NCBI GenBank assembly: GCA_045802605.1
Contig: JBJMQS010000001.1
Span: 60,525-124,524 of the forward strand
Source of the DNA: JBJMQS01 sp045802605
GTDB lineage: Bacteria > Planctomycetota > Planctomycetia > Gemmatales > Gemmataceae
Direction of reading: 5' to 3'
DNA: 64,000 nucleotides
The position numbers were made by a program, and so were the translations under genes. Positions within the stretch are counted from its first letter, which is position 1. Each line of letters starts with the position of its first letter. Of this stretch, positions 1-9,601 are shown one piece after another. The notes under the pieces are model-generated. The model did not search any database. It was not told the DNA's origin and worked only from the letters and a program-made list of their open reading frames with translations.

Positions 1-1677
1 CTCAGCGACCGGCCGGCTCAGGATCACCCATCCTTCGATGGGCCCGCCGATCGAAGCAAAGCTCTCCCCACCAAGCCCACTGTTTTTCTCACGGCTCAGT
101 GACAGGCTGGGGCGAGATTCGCTGTGCCATACAGGGCTAACCGCGACTTTCAGACTGGATTGCACTTGTCGGCCGGCCAGGGGCGCAAGGTTCGGAAATA
201 CGAGCCTTGGTCCGGCCACCTCCGCGTGAAGATGCACACGGACATCCGCGATCGAGTGTGCGGCGAGCGCTGGATCAAACGTGAGCCGCAGAACACGTCG
301 ATCGAGCTGATCGTTTTGCACCGACCATTGCACGCCTTCGCCATTGGGTGTATCGACGGCTTCAACGTCCCAGTTGGTGGAGAGCAAGAATGCGAATGTC
401 GCCATCGACGCCCGCTGGGGCACGATCGACAGATCAGCGACCAAGGTTTGCCGCTCACTTTCGATTTGCCAATCAAGGCGCGACTTGACCTGCCAATCAC
501 CGACGGCAGACCGCATCCGGCCGCTAGGCCGCGTGCCCTCGACTTTGTCCCAATGGCTCGCCAGGTGAATGTGTTGCTCACCGAGCGGCGAGATTTCAGA
601 GCCCGTCAGGCGCATGTTGCCCGAGCGCCACTCTTCGAGAGCGACTACGGGCGATACATGGATCGTTAGCGTTTCCCCATTCGCCAATCCATCAGTGACG
701 CTGACGGCGGGCACAGTCCACACACCGGGCATGTTGATCGGCATGATCGCACGCAGTGTGACCGTCGCAGATTCAACCGGGCGGTCGAAAATCACCCGTA
801 CCCGGGATGAGGCTTCGATCGGCTCCCAGCGGGCCACGGTTGGTCCGACGACATCGAGGGGCACGACGCCCGGCTCATGAACCAATTCAATTTCTCGTTT
901 TCCCGTCTGCCCAAAGTTGAGATCCAATTGATAATTCAGCTCCGCGGCTCCGGTGCGAAGCTCGATTAGATTTCGCTGGATGACGAAACTCGGCGTACTA
1001 GCCACGCCAGGGGCCGTGCGGATCAAAAAGCTCACGGAGCTTTGGCCGCCGAGATTTACTAACCACGTCGGTCGATCCGTCGTCGGCCGGTGCACGCCGG
1101 CGGCCTGCATCAACTCCATCCCCGCCGGCAACTCTAACTCGAGCGTGCTGAGAGCACACGGGGGAATTCGCAAATCGAAGTGCAACCCGCCGGCCTCACG
1201 CCGCGATTGCAATGACCATTCCAACTCCAACAACGTTTGATTGCGCTCGACCAAGACTTGCAAGCCGGGATCGGCCAGCGGTTTTCCCAACTCGCCGACG
1301 ATCGCCGCGCCGCCGTCCGCCCACTTCGCGGCCGTGAGCGCGGCGTTCCAAGGTTCTAATGGCAACAGATGCGACCCGCCAGCCGCGGTGCGAACAGTCC
1401 AACGAGCAGAGCCGCGAAGATGCTCGGCATCGAGCCGCGCGCGATAGGTCGTGTCAATCAGTTGTGCAGGCTGCCGTTCGAGACCGGCCGCCGCCCGGGC
1501 CACTCGTTCCTCGAATTTGTCGCGCGGCATGCGCACGAGAGCGCCGGGCTTTTGTTGTTCCCGTGCGAGTGCGGCCCGTTCGTCCGCGGCCACCTGCCTG
1601 CGAATCGGTATCGGGTCGGCGGCACTCACCGCCGGGGCAATCAACAACAACGCGAGCCAGCTTCGGTAGATGGTCAT
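1..1677 (-). CDS. Large exported hypothetical protein, N-terminal part (runs off the left edge)
   Basis: Reading the minus strand from an ATG at 1677 gives an uninterrupted frame of about 559 codons to the window edge, so the C-terminus is missing. The product starts MTIYRSWLALLLIAPAVSAA, a clear signal peptide, and continues with beta-rich, low-cysteine sequence. The ATG overlaps the stop of the gene before it (positions 1674-1677, ATGA), so the two are almost certainly translationally coupled. The neighbour is also a large exported beta-rich protein, suggesting the pair act together in the envelope or periplasm. I recognise no family, and function is unknown. Confidence 0.75.
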   Translation of the reverse strand, partial: MTIYRSWLALLLIAPAVSAADPIPIRRQVAADERAALAREQQKPGALVRMPRDKFEERVARAAAGLERQPAQLIDTTYRARLDAEHLRGSARWTVRTAAGGSHLLPLEPWNAALTAAKWADGGAAIVGELGKPLADPGLQVLVERNQTLLELEWSLQSRREAGGLHFDLRIPPCALSTLELELPAGMELMQAAGVHRPTTDRPTWLVNLGGQSSVSFLIRTAPGVASTPSFVIQRNLIELRTGAAELNYQLDLNFGQTGKREIELVHEPGVVPLDVVGPTVARWEPIEASSRVRVIFDRPVESATVTLRAIMPINMPGVWTVPAVSVTDGLANGETLTIHVSPVVALEEWRSGNMRLTGSEISPLGEQHIHLASHWDKVEGTRPSGRMRSAVGDWQVKSRLDWQIESERQTLVADLSIVPQRASMATFAFLLSTNWDVEAVDTPNGEGVQWSVQNDQLDRRVLRLTFDPALAAHSIADVRVHLHAEVAGPRLVFPNLAPLAGRQVQSSLKVAVSPVWHSESRPSLSLSREKNSGLGGESFASIGGPIEGWVILSRPVAE

Positions 1678-4600
1678 GCCACCGGCTCGCGCGTGGCTGT
1701 ATGAATCGTGGAGGCGTGTTCTCCATCAACCGAGCCATTGACTGAAATCAATGGGGTTCGACGAATCGGCGCAAACACCGCGCGCTGTCCTGCGTATCGA
1801 CGCCACAATCCCAGAGCTAACCATGCGAACGGCAAAACAATGAGTGCCGGCTCTGCCGCGACGAGTAGCTGCATCGCCAGTTGCGGACGAACCCACGCCC
1901 CACATAGTCCTGCGGCGACAACTAACAGGAGGGACGCCAATCGCCATTGTGACCAGCGGATTCGCGCTACTGCGAGGCCTAGGGTCAAGACAATCAGCGA
2001 CATCATCAACAGCGTGCTCGTGCGCGGCAACAGCGTCAGGTGGATCGGCCCTAGCGGTGCGCTCCCAGCGAGCGTGGAAGGGAATGGATCGCCTCCCTCG
2101 AGCCCCGCTGTCCGACCAGAGCCCGAGAACCATCGCGCCAATGTAGCCGTGCGGTAACTAGCTAATGGCGCGAACAATCCGCGGTCCCAACCCCAGCGCA
2201 CCGGGCCATCGAGCTCACCGGCGGGGTCGAATGCCAATAGCTCCGACGGCAACGCGATCTGCCAGCGCACCAAGCCGACTGGCATTTCTCCCACGGAGTG
2301 TGGCGGAGTAAAGGTCACCCGGCGGCCCGGTTCGCTATCCAAGCGGTAGGCGATGTCGAGTTTTTGCACGGGCCGGTCGGGCGGCGCCTCGATCCGCAGC
2401 GAAACCACATAGCCGGCATCACGCGTTGCGATGGCCTTATCATCGAGCAGAATGGAAACATCCGAAGCCGCGGGAGGCAATTCGAAACTGAGTTCGGCAG
2501 ATCGCTGGGCTTTGAGCGCGTAACGGACCCGGAGCCCCATGCGTCCATCCGAATCGACACCCGCCTGGACCCAGACGCGCTGCGCGACGACCGGCGGCCC
2601 GTAACTTCCCGGCGCAGTGAGTCGCAGCGTCAAAGGCAAATTCTTGCCTCGTCCGCGCAGCGAGAGTGCTGGCAATACATCCGCATCGGCGAGTGGTGCG
2701 ACCGGTTGTGACTGCCAGGTGCCGCGTTGTAATTCAGGCCAAACGCCGCCCCCCGCGAAGATGTGCGCATCCGCCACGCATTCTCCCTCGGGCCAAAACA
2801 GCGGCACCGAATATGTCTCCCGCGTGGACTCATTCGGAAGAGGTTCGGTGTAAGTCAACACAATGGGCGCTTCGCTCGTTGGTCGCGCAATCCATTCGCC
2901 AGGCCCCATGGCCGTCAGCCCCGCCCCATCGGCTCGCAAACGGTCGGCGGTTTGAGCGGGCCCACGCAAAGTGACGAGCCGAGTCCCGCTCGCCGGCTTG
3001 ATCATTTCGCGGACCATCACTTGGCGATCATCGAAGCGCACGTCGATGCGCAGGGGAATGGCCGTCTCGACCCGCGAAGACCACCAATTCAACTCCAGCT
3101 TCGCCGCGCTGCGGCCCAACGCAGCCGAGAGGGTTCCTGATTTGTCGTCACGTTCGAGCGGCCGCTCCCAATCGCCCGTGAGTGCGCGGATGCCGCCGCG
3201 GACATCAAATCCCTCCGGCACCGATACAGCGATCGTGCCGCCGCGATCATTCGCTTGCAAAATTCGCGGCAACAAGAACGTGCCTGCGCTGGCTCGCGCC
3301 GCGGGTCGCACCGCGTCCACGGTCAGCGTGAACGGCTGCTTCTGCGGCTGCGTTAACCGCAGCGTCAGCGTTCGCCCGTCTTTCGATGGCGTTGATGACT
3401 CAATCAGTTCGGCGGGGCCAGGCTGCAGGTCCTGCCATTCCGCGGGCAGTTCCACCTCCACACGATCGACTGACGATCGCATAGGCCGGATGTCGAATCG
3501 GCTCGACAGTCGCCAGCCGGCTTCGTCGAGTTGCAGCGTGTGCGCCGCCGAGGCTTCAACCTCGCCGCGGATCGGCTGCGGGTCGAATTCGAGAATCGCC
3601 CCGTTCGCCGGCAGCGACCAATAGGCGAACGACTCCCGGCGTTCATCTCCCGCAGGGCCATTTTCATCGCGGCGGACAAGCTCGACCTTAGGCGACACAT
3701 TGAGGCGATAGCTCGGCGGTGCGATCAAAGTCACGGTGCCGCGTTGGATGGCTGCCCCCAAGACGTGCACGCCATTGATGGGAAATGGCCGGCGAAACAG
3801 ATTCGTTTGCAGCTCGACATCGACCGACAGATCTCCAGTGCCTCGCTGCCGGCGAATCGTCCAGATCCGTTTACCCTCCGAAGGGGCCTCGACGGTCGGC
3901 GGCGTTTCTCCCGGCCCGACGAGCGGCGTCACCTTGGCGTTCGGTGCCGCATTGAACTTGAACTCGCTGACCTCGCCGCGCAGCACCGTGAACGTCAACC
4001 GTGTCGTGGTGGTCACCGAACGATCTTCGAATCGCACCTCGGTAGTCGCGTCGCTGGTGAACATCGGCTGACCCGGCACCGGTGCCGGCGGCGGTTCCCA
4101 GGTGACATCCAATGTTTGGGCCGGCCCCAATACCAACACCGACTCGGCACCGCGCGGCGCTGGCTTGCCGTTGACCTGCACTTGCCGCGCACCTTCTGGC
4201 AGATTCACTTTCTCAAGCGTTGAAATCGCCGAGCCCGGCAGGCCGAGATGGAAGCCGCGCTCGCCTTTGACCCCGCGTGGCCGCAGCGGCACTTCGACTT
4301 CAACCGTGAGCGTCTGTTCCTTGTTGCCTTCGACTGACCAGACAAAGCCTTCGCCATCTTTGATTGGCAGAATAGTCGGCGTGGTGCCATCGCTGCCCGT
4401 AACCGAGACGGGCCGGCCGTATCGCAAGCCGAGGGCAATTACCGATCGTGCGCTCATCGGCTTGACCTGATACTTCGCGGTGACGCGAACGGCATCGGGA
4501 CTGTTCGCCGGGTCGTGGTGAATTTGGAGGCGGCAGATGGCGGGCAACTCTGGCCGCTCGAGTGTGCCCTGCTTGCGCAGTTGGTCGGCTCGATCGAGCA

Positions 4601-4814
4601 GCTTGCGATAATCCTCGGGCGTGAGCACGATCGCATCGACCGCCGGGTTGGCGTCGCGCGGATTGTCGGTGATAAGAATGACGGTGCCGGCCGGCAGCTT
4701 GAGGCCATCGACCGATTTGGCGGCGGGTTTGGTCGGCTCCTGAGCGCGCACGGCCGCACCCATCAGCAGCCACGTGCCGATCAGGATTCGCGCAATGGTC
4801 CAACGATTGGGCAT
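1674..4814 (-). CDS. Large exported beta-rich protein with C-terminal membrane segments
   Basis: About 1046 residues from the ATG at 4814 (MPNRWTIARIL...). That start is preferred over one 25 codons upstream because it opens directly into a signal peptide ending near AVRAQ. Most of the chain is beta-strand-like sequence rich in Pro, Val and Thr. Near the C-terminus two or three hydrophobic helices (around TSTLLMMSLIVLTLGLAVA and LASLLLVVAAGLCGAWV) would anchor it in a membrane. It overlaps the next gene by 4 bp. No catalytic motif was recognised. It resembles planctomycete-specific large hypothetical proteins; a structural or surface role is only inference. Confidence 0.75.
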   Translation of the reverse strand: MPNRWTIARILIGTWLLMGAAVRAQEPTKPAAKSVDGLKLPAGTVILITDNPRDANPAVDAIVLTPEDYRKLLDRADQLRKQGTLERPELPAICRLQIHHDPANSPDAVRVTAKYQVKPMSARSVIALGLRYGRPVSVTGSDGTTPTILPIKDGEGFVWSVEGNKEQTLTVEVEVPLRPRGVKGERGFHLGLPGSAISTLEKVNLPEGARQVQVNGKPAPRGAESVLVLGPAQTLDVTWEPPPAPVPGQPMFTSDATTEVRFEDRSVTTTTRLTFTVLRGEVSEFKFNAAPNAKVTPLVGPGETPPTVEAPSEGKRIWTIRRQRGTGDLSVDVELQTNLFRRPFPINGVHVLGAAIQRGTVTLIAPPSYRLNVSPKVELVRRDENGPAGDERRESFAYWSLPANGAILEFDPQPIRGEVEASAAHTLQLDEAGWRLSSRFDIRPMRSSVDRVEVELPAEWQDLQPGPAELIESSTPSKDGRTLTLRLTQPQKQPFTLTVDAVRPAARASAGTFLLPRILQANDRGGTIAVSVPEGFDVRGGIRALTGDWERPLERDDKSGTLSAALGRSAAKLELNWWSSRVETAIPLRIDVRFDDRQVMVREMIKPASGTRLVTLRGPAQTADRLRADGAGLTAMGPGEWIARPTSEAPIVLTYTEPLPNESTRETYSVPLFWPEGECVADAHIFAGGGVWPELQRGTWQSQPVAPLADADVLPALSLRGRGKNLPLTLRLTAPGSYGPPVVAQRVWVQAGVDSDGRMGLRVRYALKAQRSAELSFELPPAASDVSILLDDKAIATRDAGYVVSLRIEAPPDRPVQKLDIAYRLDSEPGRRVTFTPPHSVGEMPVGLVRWQIALPSELLAFDPAGELDGPVRWGWDRGLFAPLASYRTATLARWFSGSGRTAGLEGGDPFPSTLAGSAPLGPIHLTLLPRTSTLLMMSLIVLTLGLAVARIRWSQWRLASLLLVVAAGLCGAWVRPQLAMQLLVAAEPALIVLPFAWLALGLWRRYAGQRAVFAPIRRTPLISVNGSVDGEHASTIHTATREPVA

Positions 4815-5040
4815 GCGGTGCCCCGGCGCGATAATGGAGGCGAACCTAGGTATTGAACCCCGGCTCCAACGGGCCGGCGAGCGCGACAAGACGGGAGTGG
4901 GCGATGCGTCGCGGCGTCAGCCAATTGAGCAGTTTCGACCGATCCAGTGTACCGCGAAAACGAGCGAGATGCACGGGGGCCGTAGACGATCGTGTCTCAG
5001 TTTGGTCTTTTGGTACTGACAGAGTTTGGCTTTTGACTTC

Positions 5041-5213
5041 AGGCCAACGGCCTGAGATTTCTCAGCCCAGGGCGCAGCCCTGGGTTAAGAAGCGCAAAGA
5101 GATGCAGGCTGAAGGCCTGCGATAGACTTGTCGCAGCCCTACAGGCTGCAAAACAATTCGCATGAATACCCAGGGCGTTGCCTGGGCTGAGAAATCTCAC
5201 ACCTTCGGTGTGA
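5041..5213. repeat. Family A palindromic element, copy 1
   Basis: Intergenic imperfect palindrome. The outer arms contain TTTCTCAGCCCAGGGC and its complement GCCCTGGGCTGAGAAA forms; the centre carries GCAGGCTGAAGGCCTGC-type sub-palindromes. Other copies are at 18906-19075 and 35235-35410. It fills most of the gap between the genes at 1674-4814 and 5240-5716. I see no coding content. The flanking sequences (GTCTCAGTTTGG on the left, CCAAACTTAGACAG on the right) also pair. Confidence 0.8.
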
Positions 5214-5239
5214 AGACGACCAAGACCAAACTTAGACAG

Positions 5240-5716
5240 TTACTTCTTGCCCCAAACGTTGCCCGTCTTTTCGCCGGTGCGGTCGATGCGAAATCGGCTC
5301 TCGCGTTCGCTAAGCTCGGCTGACACCTGGGTTTCTTTGCCACGCGGCACCTCGATTTCCATCCGAGCCGCCCGCTTGCCCGGCTCACCCGCCCAAACGA
5401 CATACCGGCCCGGTTTCACTTCGAGCCACGCCCCGCGCGGCCCATAGCCGGCCGGCGTAGGCGCGGCGTTCTTGACACTGGCTTGGACCAATTCTTGTGC
5501 GAACGGAATTGGCACAGTGTCCGGAATCGCCTGTATTGTCTCCGCATCGGCGGCGAAGACGATGAACACCGTCTTCTCAAATGCCGCCGACATCTTGATC
5601 GCACCCATCATCGGGTCGAACTTACTTGCAGCCGGATCGGCCGAGCGAAGGTCGGCTGACATAAGCGACAAGATTGCAATGGCGAATATGGGCACTGACC
5701 AGTGTAGACGTGACAT
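5240..5716 (-). CDS. Small exported hypothetical protein
   Basis: 158 residues. The N-terminus has a signal peptide (SVPIFAIAILSLMSADLRSA) and the rest is soluble, with a proline- and glycine-containing core (YGPRGAWLEVKPGRY) that reads like a small beta domain carrying a cargo-independent carboxypeptidase-like or Ig-like fold. The C-terminal tail is charged (RIDRTGEKTG). A purine-rich stretch just upstream serves as ribosome site. I do not recognise the family. Its stop lies next to the family A palindrome, which may help end transcription. Confidence 0.65.
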   Translation of the reverse strand: MSRLHWSVPIFAIAILSLMSADLRSADPAASKFDPMMGAIKMSAAFEKTVFIVFAADAETIQAIPDTVPIPFAQELVQASVKNAAPTPAGYGPRGAWLEVKPGRYVVWAGEPGKRAARMEIEVPRGKETQVSAELSERESRFRIDRTGEKTGNVWGKK

Positions 5717-5741
5717 GGCATTTCTCCTGGGAGCTCAGGAT

Positions 5742-6092
5742 TTACATTTCATCGTCGTACTGATCGGCCAGGCGTTTGGGAGCGGTGTTGCGCCACGCGG
5801 CTACGAGCGCTTGGCGAACGACCAACTCTTCGGCTGCGTCGAGCCGGACACTAGTGCAGCCTTGCTTGCCCCACGCGCCTTTGATCGGCTGAAACATTTT
5901 GGGCTCGCCGCGAACAAATAATTTTTGTTGCGCCGGCGTGAGCTTCACCATGCCCCATTCATCGCCCAGCGCACCGAGCGTCGCGAAGATTTTCCCCGCG
6001 ACACGGAAATCCGGATGGTCCATGTGCGATGCTTCCGTTGTCTCGGGAAGGCTGAGCGCGAGTTCTCGAAAATCGTCCGCGGTCATGAACAC
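5742..6092 (-). CDS. MmcQ/YjbR-like family protein
   Basis: 116 residues, the usual length for the MmcQ/YjbR (DUF419) family, which has a double-wing fold and has been called DNA-binding although its role is poorly known. Family features visible are the N-terminal LALSLPETTEA, the HMDHPDFRVAGKIFATL segment, and the C-terminal helix with VAAWRNTAPKRLA. The reading frame opens with GTG at 6092; an ATG two codons later (6086) is an equally possible start. It lies between an exported protein and the DksA-like gene, with no sign of an operon. Confidence 0.8.
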   Translation of the reverse strand: MFMTADDFRELALSLPETTEASHMDHPDFRVAGKIFATLGALGDEWGMVKLTPAQQKLFVRGEPKMFQPIKGAWGKQGCTSVRLDAAEELVVRQALVAAWRNTAPKRLADQYDDEM

Positions 6093-6141
6093 ACGAGGAA
6101 GTGGGAATCGATTTTGGTTCGTCGCTTATGTTATCGCGCGG

Positions 6142-6182
6142 AAAATAAAACAGGCCGAGGGGTCGTGCGAGTTCCCTCGGCC
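6142..6182 (-). terminator. Rho-independent terminator after the DksA-like gene
   Basis: On the minus strand a 9-bp stem GGCCGAGGG / CCCTCGGCC with a 12-nt loop is followed by TGTTTTATTTT. It lies about 20 bp after the stop of the gene at 6205-6993. Confidence 0.85.
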
Positions 6183-6204
6183 TTTGAAGGATGTGATTCA
6201 AAAC

Positions 6205-6993
6205 CTAGCGGCTCTTATTGGGCCGGTCGCCGTTGTCGGATTTTGGGTTGATACCGCCGCGCCGCGGTTTGCCGCCGGTCGCCCGTTTGCCCGCCGGGGT
6301 GCCACCGACGGCGCCGCCGGAGCGGCCGGCGTAGGCGGAGATATCCACGTCGTCGGCGTCGAGAGTGGCGTCAAATTGCCCGCTTCCCAGAGCGTCGTCT
6401 AAATCCGGGACGGGATCGCCGGCGCCCACGGTGGAACCAGCCAATCCACCGACGGCTGTTCCGCCGCCGGCCGTGCCGGCCGCGTGACTGTCGCGCGGTT
6501 TGTGCCGGGGGATCGGGTCAAGCTTGGTCATCGATGGCCGATCATCCGGCACGCCCGAGGCCGGTCCGCCCGATGGAGCGGCCATCGGCTCGCCGGCCAA
6601 TTGTGGTCGGCCGTTATTCAAATTGACGTCCACGCCGTCTTCGAGTTCTTGGGCGCAACGCGTGCAGTGCCGGGTATAAGGTAGCGCTTCGAGCCGGGCC
6701 GCCAAGATCTTCTTGTGGCAATGCTCGCAGGTTCCAAACGTGCCATCATCCAGGCGGTGAAGGGCGGCGTTGATCTCATCCAGAATGTACTCTTCATTCT
6801 CTAATAATGTGGCGCTGAGTTGCTGGCTATAAACGCCCGAACCGATGTCGCCGAGGTGCATTGGCGAATTCGAGATGTTACCGCCTGAGTCGCCGCCCGT
6901 CGTCGAGCGGGCCTGTTCTTCCAGGTCCGAGGTGACATTACGAATCCGGGCGGCCATCTTCATGAGCCGATCCCGGTATTGAGCATTTTTCAT
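6205..6993 (-). CDS. TraR/DksA-type zinc-finger protein with a long low-complexity tail
   Basis: 262 residues. Residues 1-120 match the DksA/TraR/YteA group: an N-terminal helical region, then LDDGTFGTCEHC and HCTRC giving a four-cysteine zinc site (C89, C92, C110, C113). Such proteins bind RNA polymerase in the secondary channel and adjust transcription under stress. Residues 120-262 are a disordered Gly/Ala/Pro/Asp-rich tail not found in ordinary DksA (about 150 aa in E. coli), ending in a basic stretch. It is transcribed alone and ends at a strong terminator. Regulatory role follows from the family; the tail's role is unknown. Confidence 0.85.
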   Translation of the reverse strand: MKNAQYRDRLMKMAARIRNVTSDLEEQARSTTGGDSGGNISNSPMHLGDIGSGVYSQQLSATLLENEEYILDEINAALHRLDDGTFGTCEHCHKKILAARLEALPYTRHCTRCAQELEDGVDVNLNNGRPQLAGEPMAAPSGGPASGVPDDRPSMTKLDPIPRHKPRDSHAAGTAGGGTAVGGLAGSTVGAGDPVPDLDDALGSGQFDATLDADDVDISAYAGRSGGAVGGTPAGKRATGGKPRRGGINPKSDNGDRPNKSR

Positions 6994-7127
6994 GAGGCCT
7001 CCCGAGGGGGTTTCCTGGCCGGCGAAACGGGCTGTGATTAACCGCTATTCGCTGCATTCGGCATGCCAACTTCACTCCGCAGGCCGCGCCGGCTACAATC
7101 CCCAGCAACCCCGGGAGGAATTGATCC

Positions 7128-8000
7128 ATGTTCGACCGCATGTCCAACGGTTGGCACGTCGCTTCACAGAGTTGGGGCGTTTTGCGCGAAGATAAGCAAC
7201 TGGTGATCTTCCCGATCCTGAGCGGACTCGCGGCCGCCTTGGTCTTGGCCGGCTTCGCACTGCCCGTCTTCCTGATGCCGGGTGTGCTGCAGAGCATTCA
7301 AAATGCGATTGGCGTCGGCGCTAATGGGCAACCCAGCCAGACCGCCCGGGTGCTCGCGATCGTAATCGCGTTCGCTTACTATTTCTTGAACTACTTTGTG
7401 ATCGTGTACTTCAACACTGCGCTGGCCGCCTGCGCGATCTATCGTTTCCGCGGTGGCGAGCCGACCGTGGGCTTGGGGTTCCGCATGGCGGGCGAACGGC
7501 TGCCGCAAATCGCTGCTTGGGCCTTCCTCGCCGCGACTGTCGGCTTGCTTCTCAACATGGTGGAAGAGCGATCGCAATGGCTCGGCAAAATAGTGGCCGC
7601 GATCCTCGGCGGCCTGTGGACCGTGGCGACTTACCTCGTTGTGCCGACGCTCGCCGTCGAAGGCCTGGGACCGATCGATGCACTCAAGCGATCGACGGCA
7701 CTCATTCGGAGCGTCTGGGGTGAAGGGCTCACCGGCAACTTTAGCATCGGGATGGTCGGATTCGTGCTATCTATTCCGGCATTCCTAGCCATCTTCGCCG
7801 CGGTGATGTTGCAACTGCCCGTCCCCTTGATGGCCGGCATCGTCATCATCGCCGTGGTGTATCTCATCGCCGTCGCCGTGATCGTTTCGGCCGTGAAGCA
7901 AGTCTTCATCGCCGGGCTCTACGTTTACGCTACCGAGAAGCGCGTGCCGCACGGCTTTGACCGCGCCTCGATGTCGTCGGCGTTCGCCAGCAAAAGCTAA
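7128..8000 (+). CDS. DUF6159-like multi-pass membrane protein
   Basis: 290 residues with a clear ribosome site (GGGAGGAATTGATCC before ATG). The opening, with GWHVASQSWGVLREDKQL, and the alternation of five or six hydrophobic helices fit the DUF6159 family, integral membrane proteins of unknown function common in bacteria and archaea. The segment VEGLGPIDALKRSTALIRSVWGEG is typical of the cytoplasmic loop in this fold. It is divergent from the DksA-like gene and convergent with the DUF2306-like gene, whose open frame overlaps its last 216 bp. Confidence 0.8.
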   Translation: MFDRMSNGWHVASQSWGVLREDKQLVIFPILSGLAAALVLAGFALPVFLMPGVLQSIQNAIGVGANGQPSQTARVLAIVIAFAYYFLNYFVIVYFNTALAACAIYRFRGGEPTVGLGFRMAGERLPQIAAWAFLAATVGLLLNMVEERSQWLGKIVAAILGGLWTVATYLVVPTLAVEGLGPIDALKRSTALIRSVWGEGLTGNFSIGMVGFVLSIPAFLAIFAAVMLQLPVPLMAGIVIIAVVYLIAVAVIVSAVKQVFIAGLYVYATEKRVPHGFDRASMSSAFASKS

Positions 8001-8621
8001 CGGGGTCCGCCGAGCGATCTCGTAAGCGGCCAAAGGTAACACCCAACTGCACCAGGCGGCGACGACATACGCCCGCTCGGGGTTTGAGACACCGATCAGC
8101 CCGGCCGCTCCCGAAATGAGCCGCAGCGCCACTGCCGAACAGATCAGAATGTAACATCGTGACATCCAAAGGCGATGTTGGACGTATTGCCGGCGCCGCG
8201 CATAGACGACGCCAAGAATGGCACACACTGCAGTCGCCGCGCTCAACACCACAAAGCTCAGCCCCGCTGGCCAACCGCCGAACGCGTGCCGCGACATCAC
8301 CACGCTCGTCGGCAACACGAACAGCAGCAACACCGCCACTTGCACCCGGCCCAAATAACGGTGCAGCCGACCGAAACGACGGCGCACATGTTCGCTCAGC
8401 AAAATCAATCCGTTTACCAACACAATGGGCCCGGTGACGATGTGCACGTAAAACGCGGCCGGGTATTCGCCGGCAAATGTCTTCTCGCGCCCGAGCAGAA
8501 ACAGCGAATCAAAATTAGGCGGAAAGTAGTCCGGATAGTTCGCCAAAATCGTGATCAGGACTCGGAGCACCATGGCCACGGCGAGCCACTGAGCAATCGC
8601 AGTCAGTATTCGAGTTCTCAC
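7785..8621 (-). CDS. DUF2306-like membrane protein
   Basis: 278 residues from a GTG at 8621 that overlaps the TGA of the preceding gene (GTGA), so it is coupled to it. About seven hydrophobic segments, with HIVTGPIVLVNGLILL and HRYLGRVQV typical of DUF2306 (a predicted membrane protein family). After roughly residue 210 the frame has no natural stop and runs on as a charged, His/Asp-rich tail lying antisense to the end of the 7128-8000 gene. That tail may be non-native, i.e. the original stop may have been lost, or the convergent genes may truly overlap. Confidence 0.7.
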   Translation of the reverse strand: MRTRILTAIAQWLAVAMVLRVLITILANYPDYFPPNFDSLFLLGREKTFAGEYPAAFYVHIVTGPIVLVNGLILLSEHVRRRFGRLHRYLGRVQVAVLLLFVLPTSVVMSRHAFGGWPAGLSFVVLSAATAVCAILGVVYARRRQYVQHRLWMSRCYILICSAVALRLISGAAGLIGVSNPERAYVVAAWCSWVLPLAAYEIARRTPLAFAGERRRHRGAVKAVRHALLGSVNVEPGDEDLLHGRNDHGDGDEIHHGDDDDAGHQGDGQLQHHRGEDG

Positions 8622-9439
8622 CAATCGGTTCCAAGCTCTTCTTTGTCCGCAATGGTGATGGCCGCCGCGAGAGTCTTTGCGCTGATCATCATGCTGACTG
8701 AACGAGTGGAGCAATCAGCCAGCGCAACGATCATTCCGCTGGCGTGCCCACCGAATGGCCGGCCATCATATTGGACTGGAATTTCAGTGGGCTCAAAGCC
8801 GCGCACGGTTGAGGCCCCGCCGCGGGCCCACGGTCCAAGATTGGCCCGCGTCTCGGCCAGTGCGATTGTGTTCGAGGTCCCATCTTCGATCATCGCGTTG
8901 GACGTGTAACGATCGTAGCCCATGAAGCCATTTCCGACTGCGCGCGCTGGCCGCGTAGCGGCGTCATGGCCGATACCAGCCATCGCCACATAATGCGTCA
9001 CCATGTCGCCGTTGCCGTCCTCCTTTGCCGCGGGACAGAGGAACGACTTGATGACAGTTTGAGACGATGCCAGATTCGCTGTGTAGCCTTTTTCGAAATC
9101 GAATTGCCGGAACAATGAATCCTGTTCCAACATCGGCAGCACCGCGACCATCCAACTGAACCGCCCCTCTGGTGTATCGCCACCTCCCTGGCAACCGGTC
9201 GGGAAATGTTGGCCGATACTCGGTTGACCCGCCGAGATGTTCGGGACCGGTTGACTCACATCGCAATAGTTTTGCAGCGCAATCATCACTTGTCGGAGAT
9301 TGTTCTGGCACCGTGTACGGTTGGCCGGTTCGCGCACTCGCCGGACCGATGGCAGCATCAGTCCGACCACAATCACGCAGATGCCGATAACGACGAGCAC
9401 TTCGGTTAGGGTGAACCCATGGCGTGTGGACCAAGACAT
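8618..9439 (-). CDS. DUF1559 pseudopilin-type protein
   Basis: 273 residues. The N-terminus RHGFTLTEVLVVIGICVIVV is a class III signal: prepilin cleavage after G followed by F(T)LxE and one hydrophobic helix. The body contains RCQNNLRQVMIALQNY, FLCPA and DGTSNTIALAET, hallmarks of the DUF1559 family that is hugely expanded in planctomycetes. The usual closing H-x9-DG motif is present only as HASGMIVALADC. These proteins are thought to be exported by type II/IV pilus-like machinery; the cargo role is unknown. It is coupled to the DUF2306-like gene. Confidence 0.9.
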   Translation of the reverse strand: MSWSTRHGFTLTEVLVVIGICVIVVGLMLPSVRRVREPANRTRCQNNLRQVMIALQNYCDVSQPVPNISAGQPSIGQHFPTGCQGGGDTPEGRFSWMVAVLPMLEQDSLFRQFDFEKGYTANLASSQTVIKSFLCPAAKEDGNGDMVTHYVAMAGIGHDAATRPARAVGNGFMGYDRYTSNAMIEDGTSNTIALAETRANLGPWARGGASTVRGFEPTEIPVQYDGRPFGGHASGMIVALADCSTRSVSMMISAKTLAAAITIADKEELGTDW

Positions 9440-9601
9440 GACGTGGTCCTCGATTCAGATGTGGGGGCGGATTGATCTTAACTCGCTTGGTGGTCTATGA
9501 AAGGCCAGAACGCCCGTCTTAAGACACTTCTCATATGCGGGTAAGAGAGCAATGCCCCAGGTCAGGTGGGCGCCTGACCGTCGCCCATCTCACCCCGGCA
9601 A

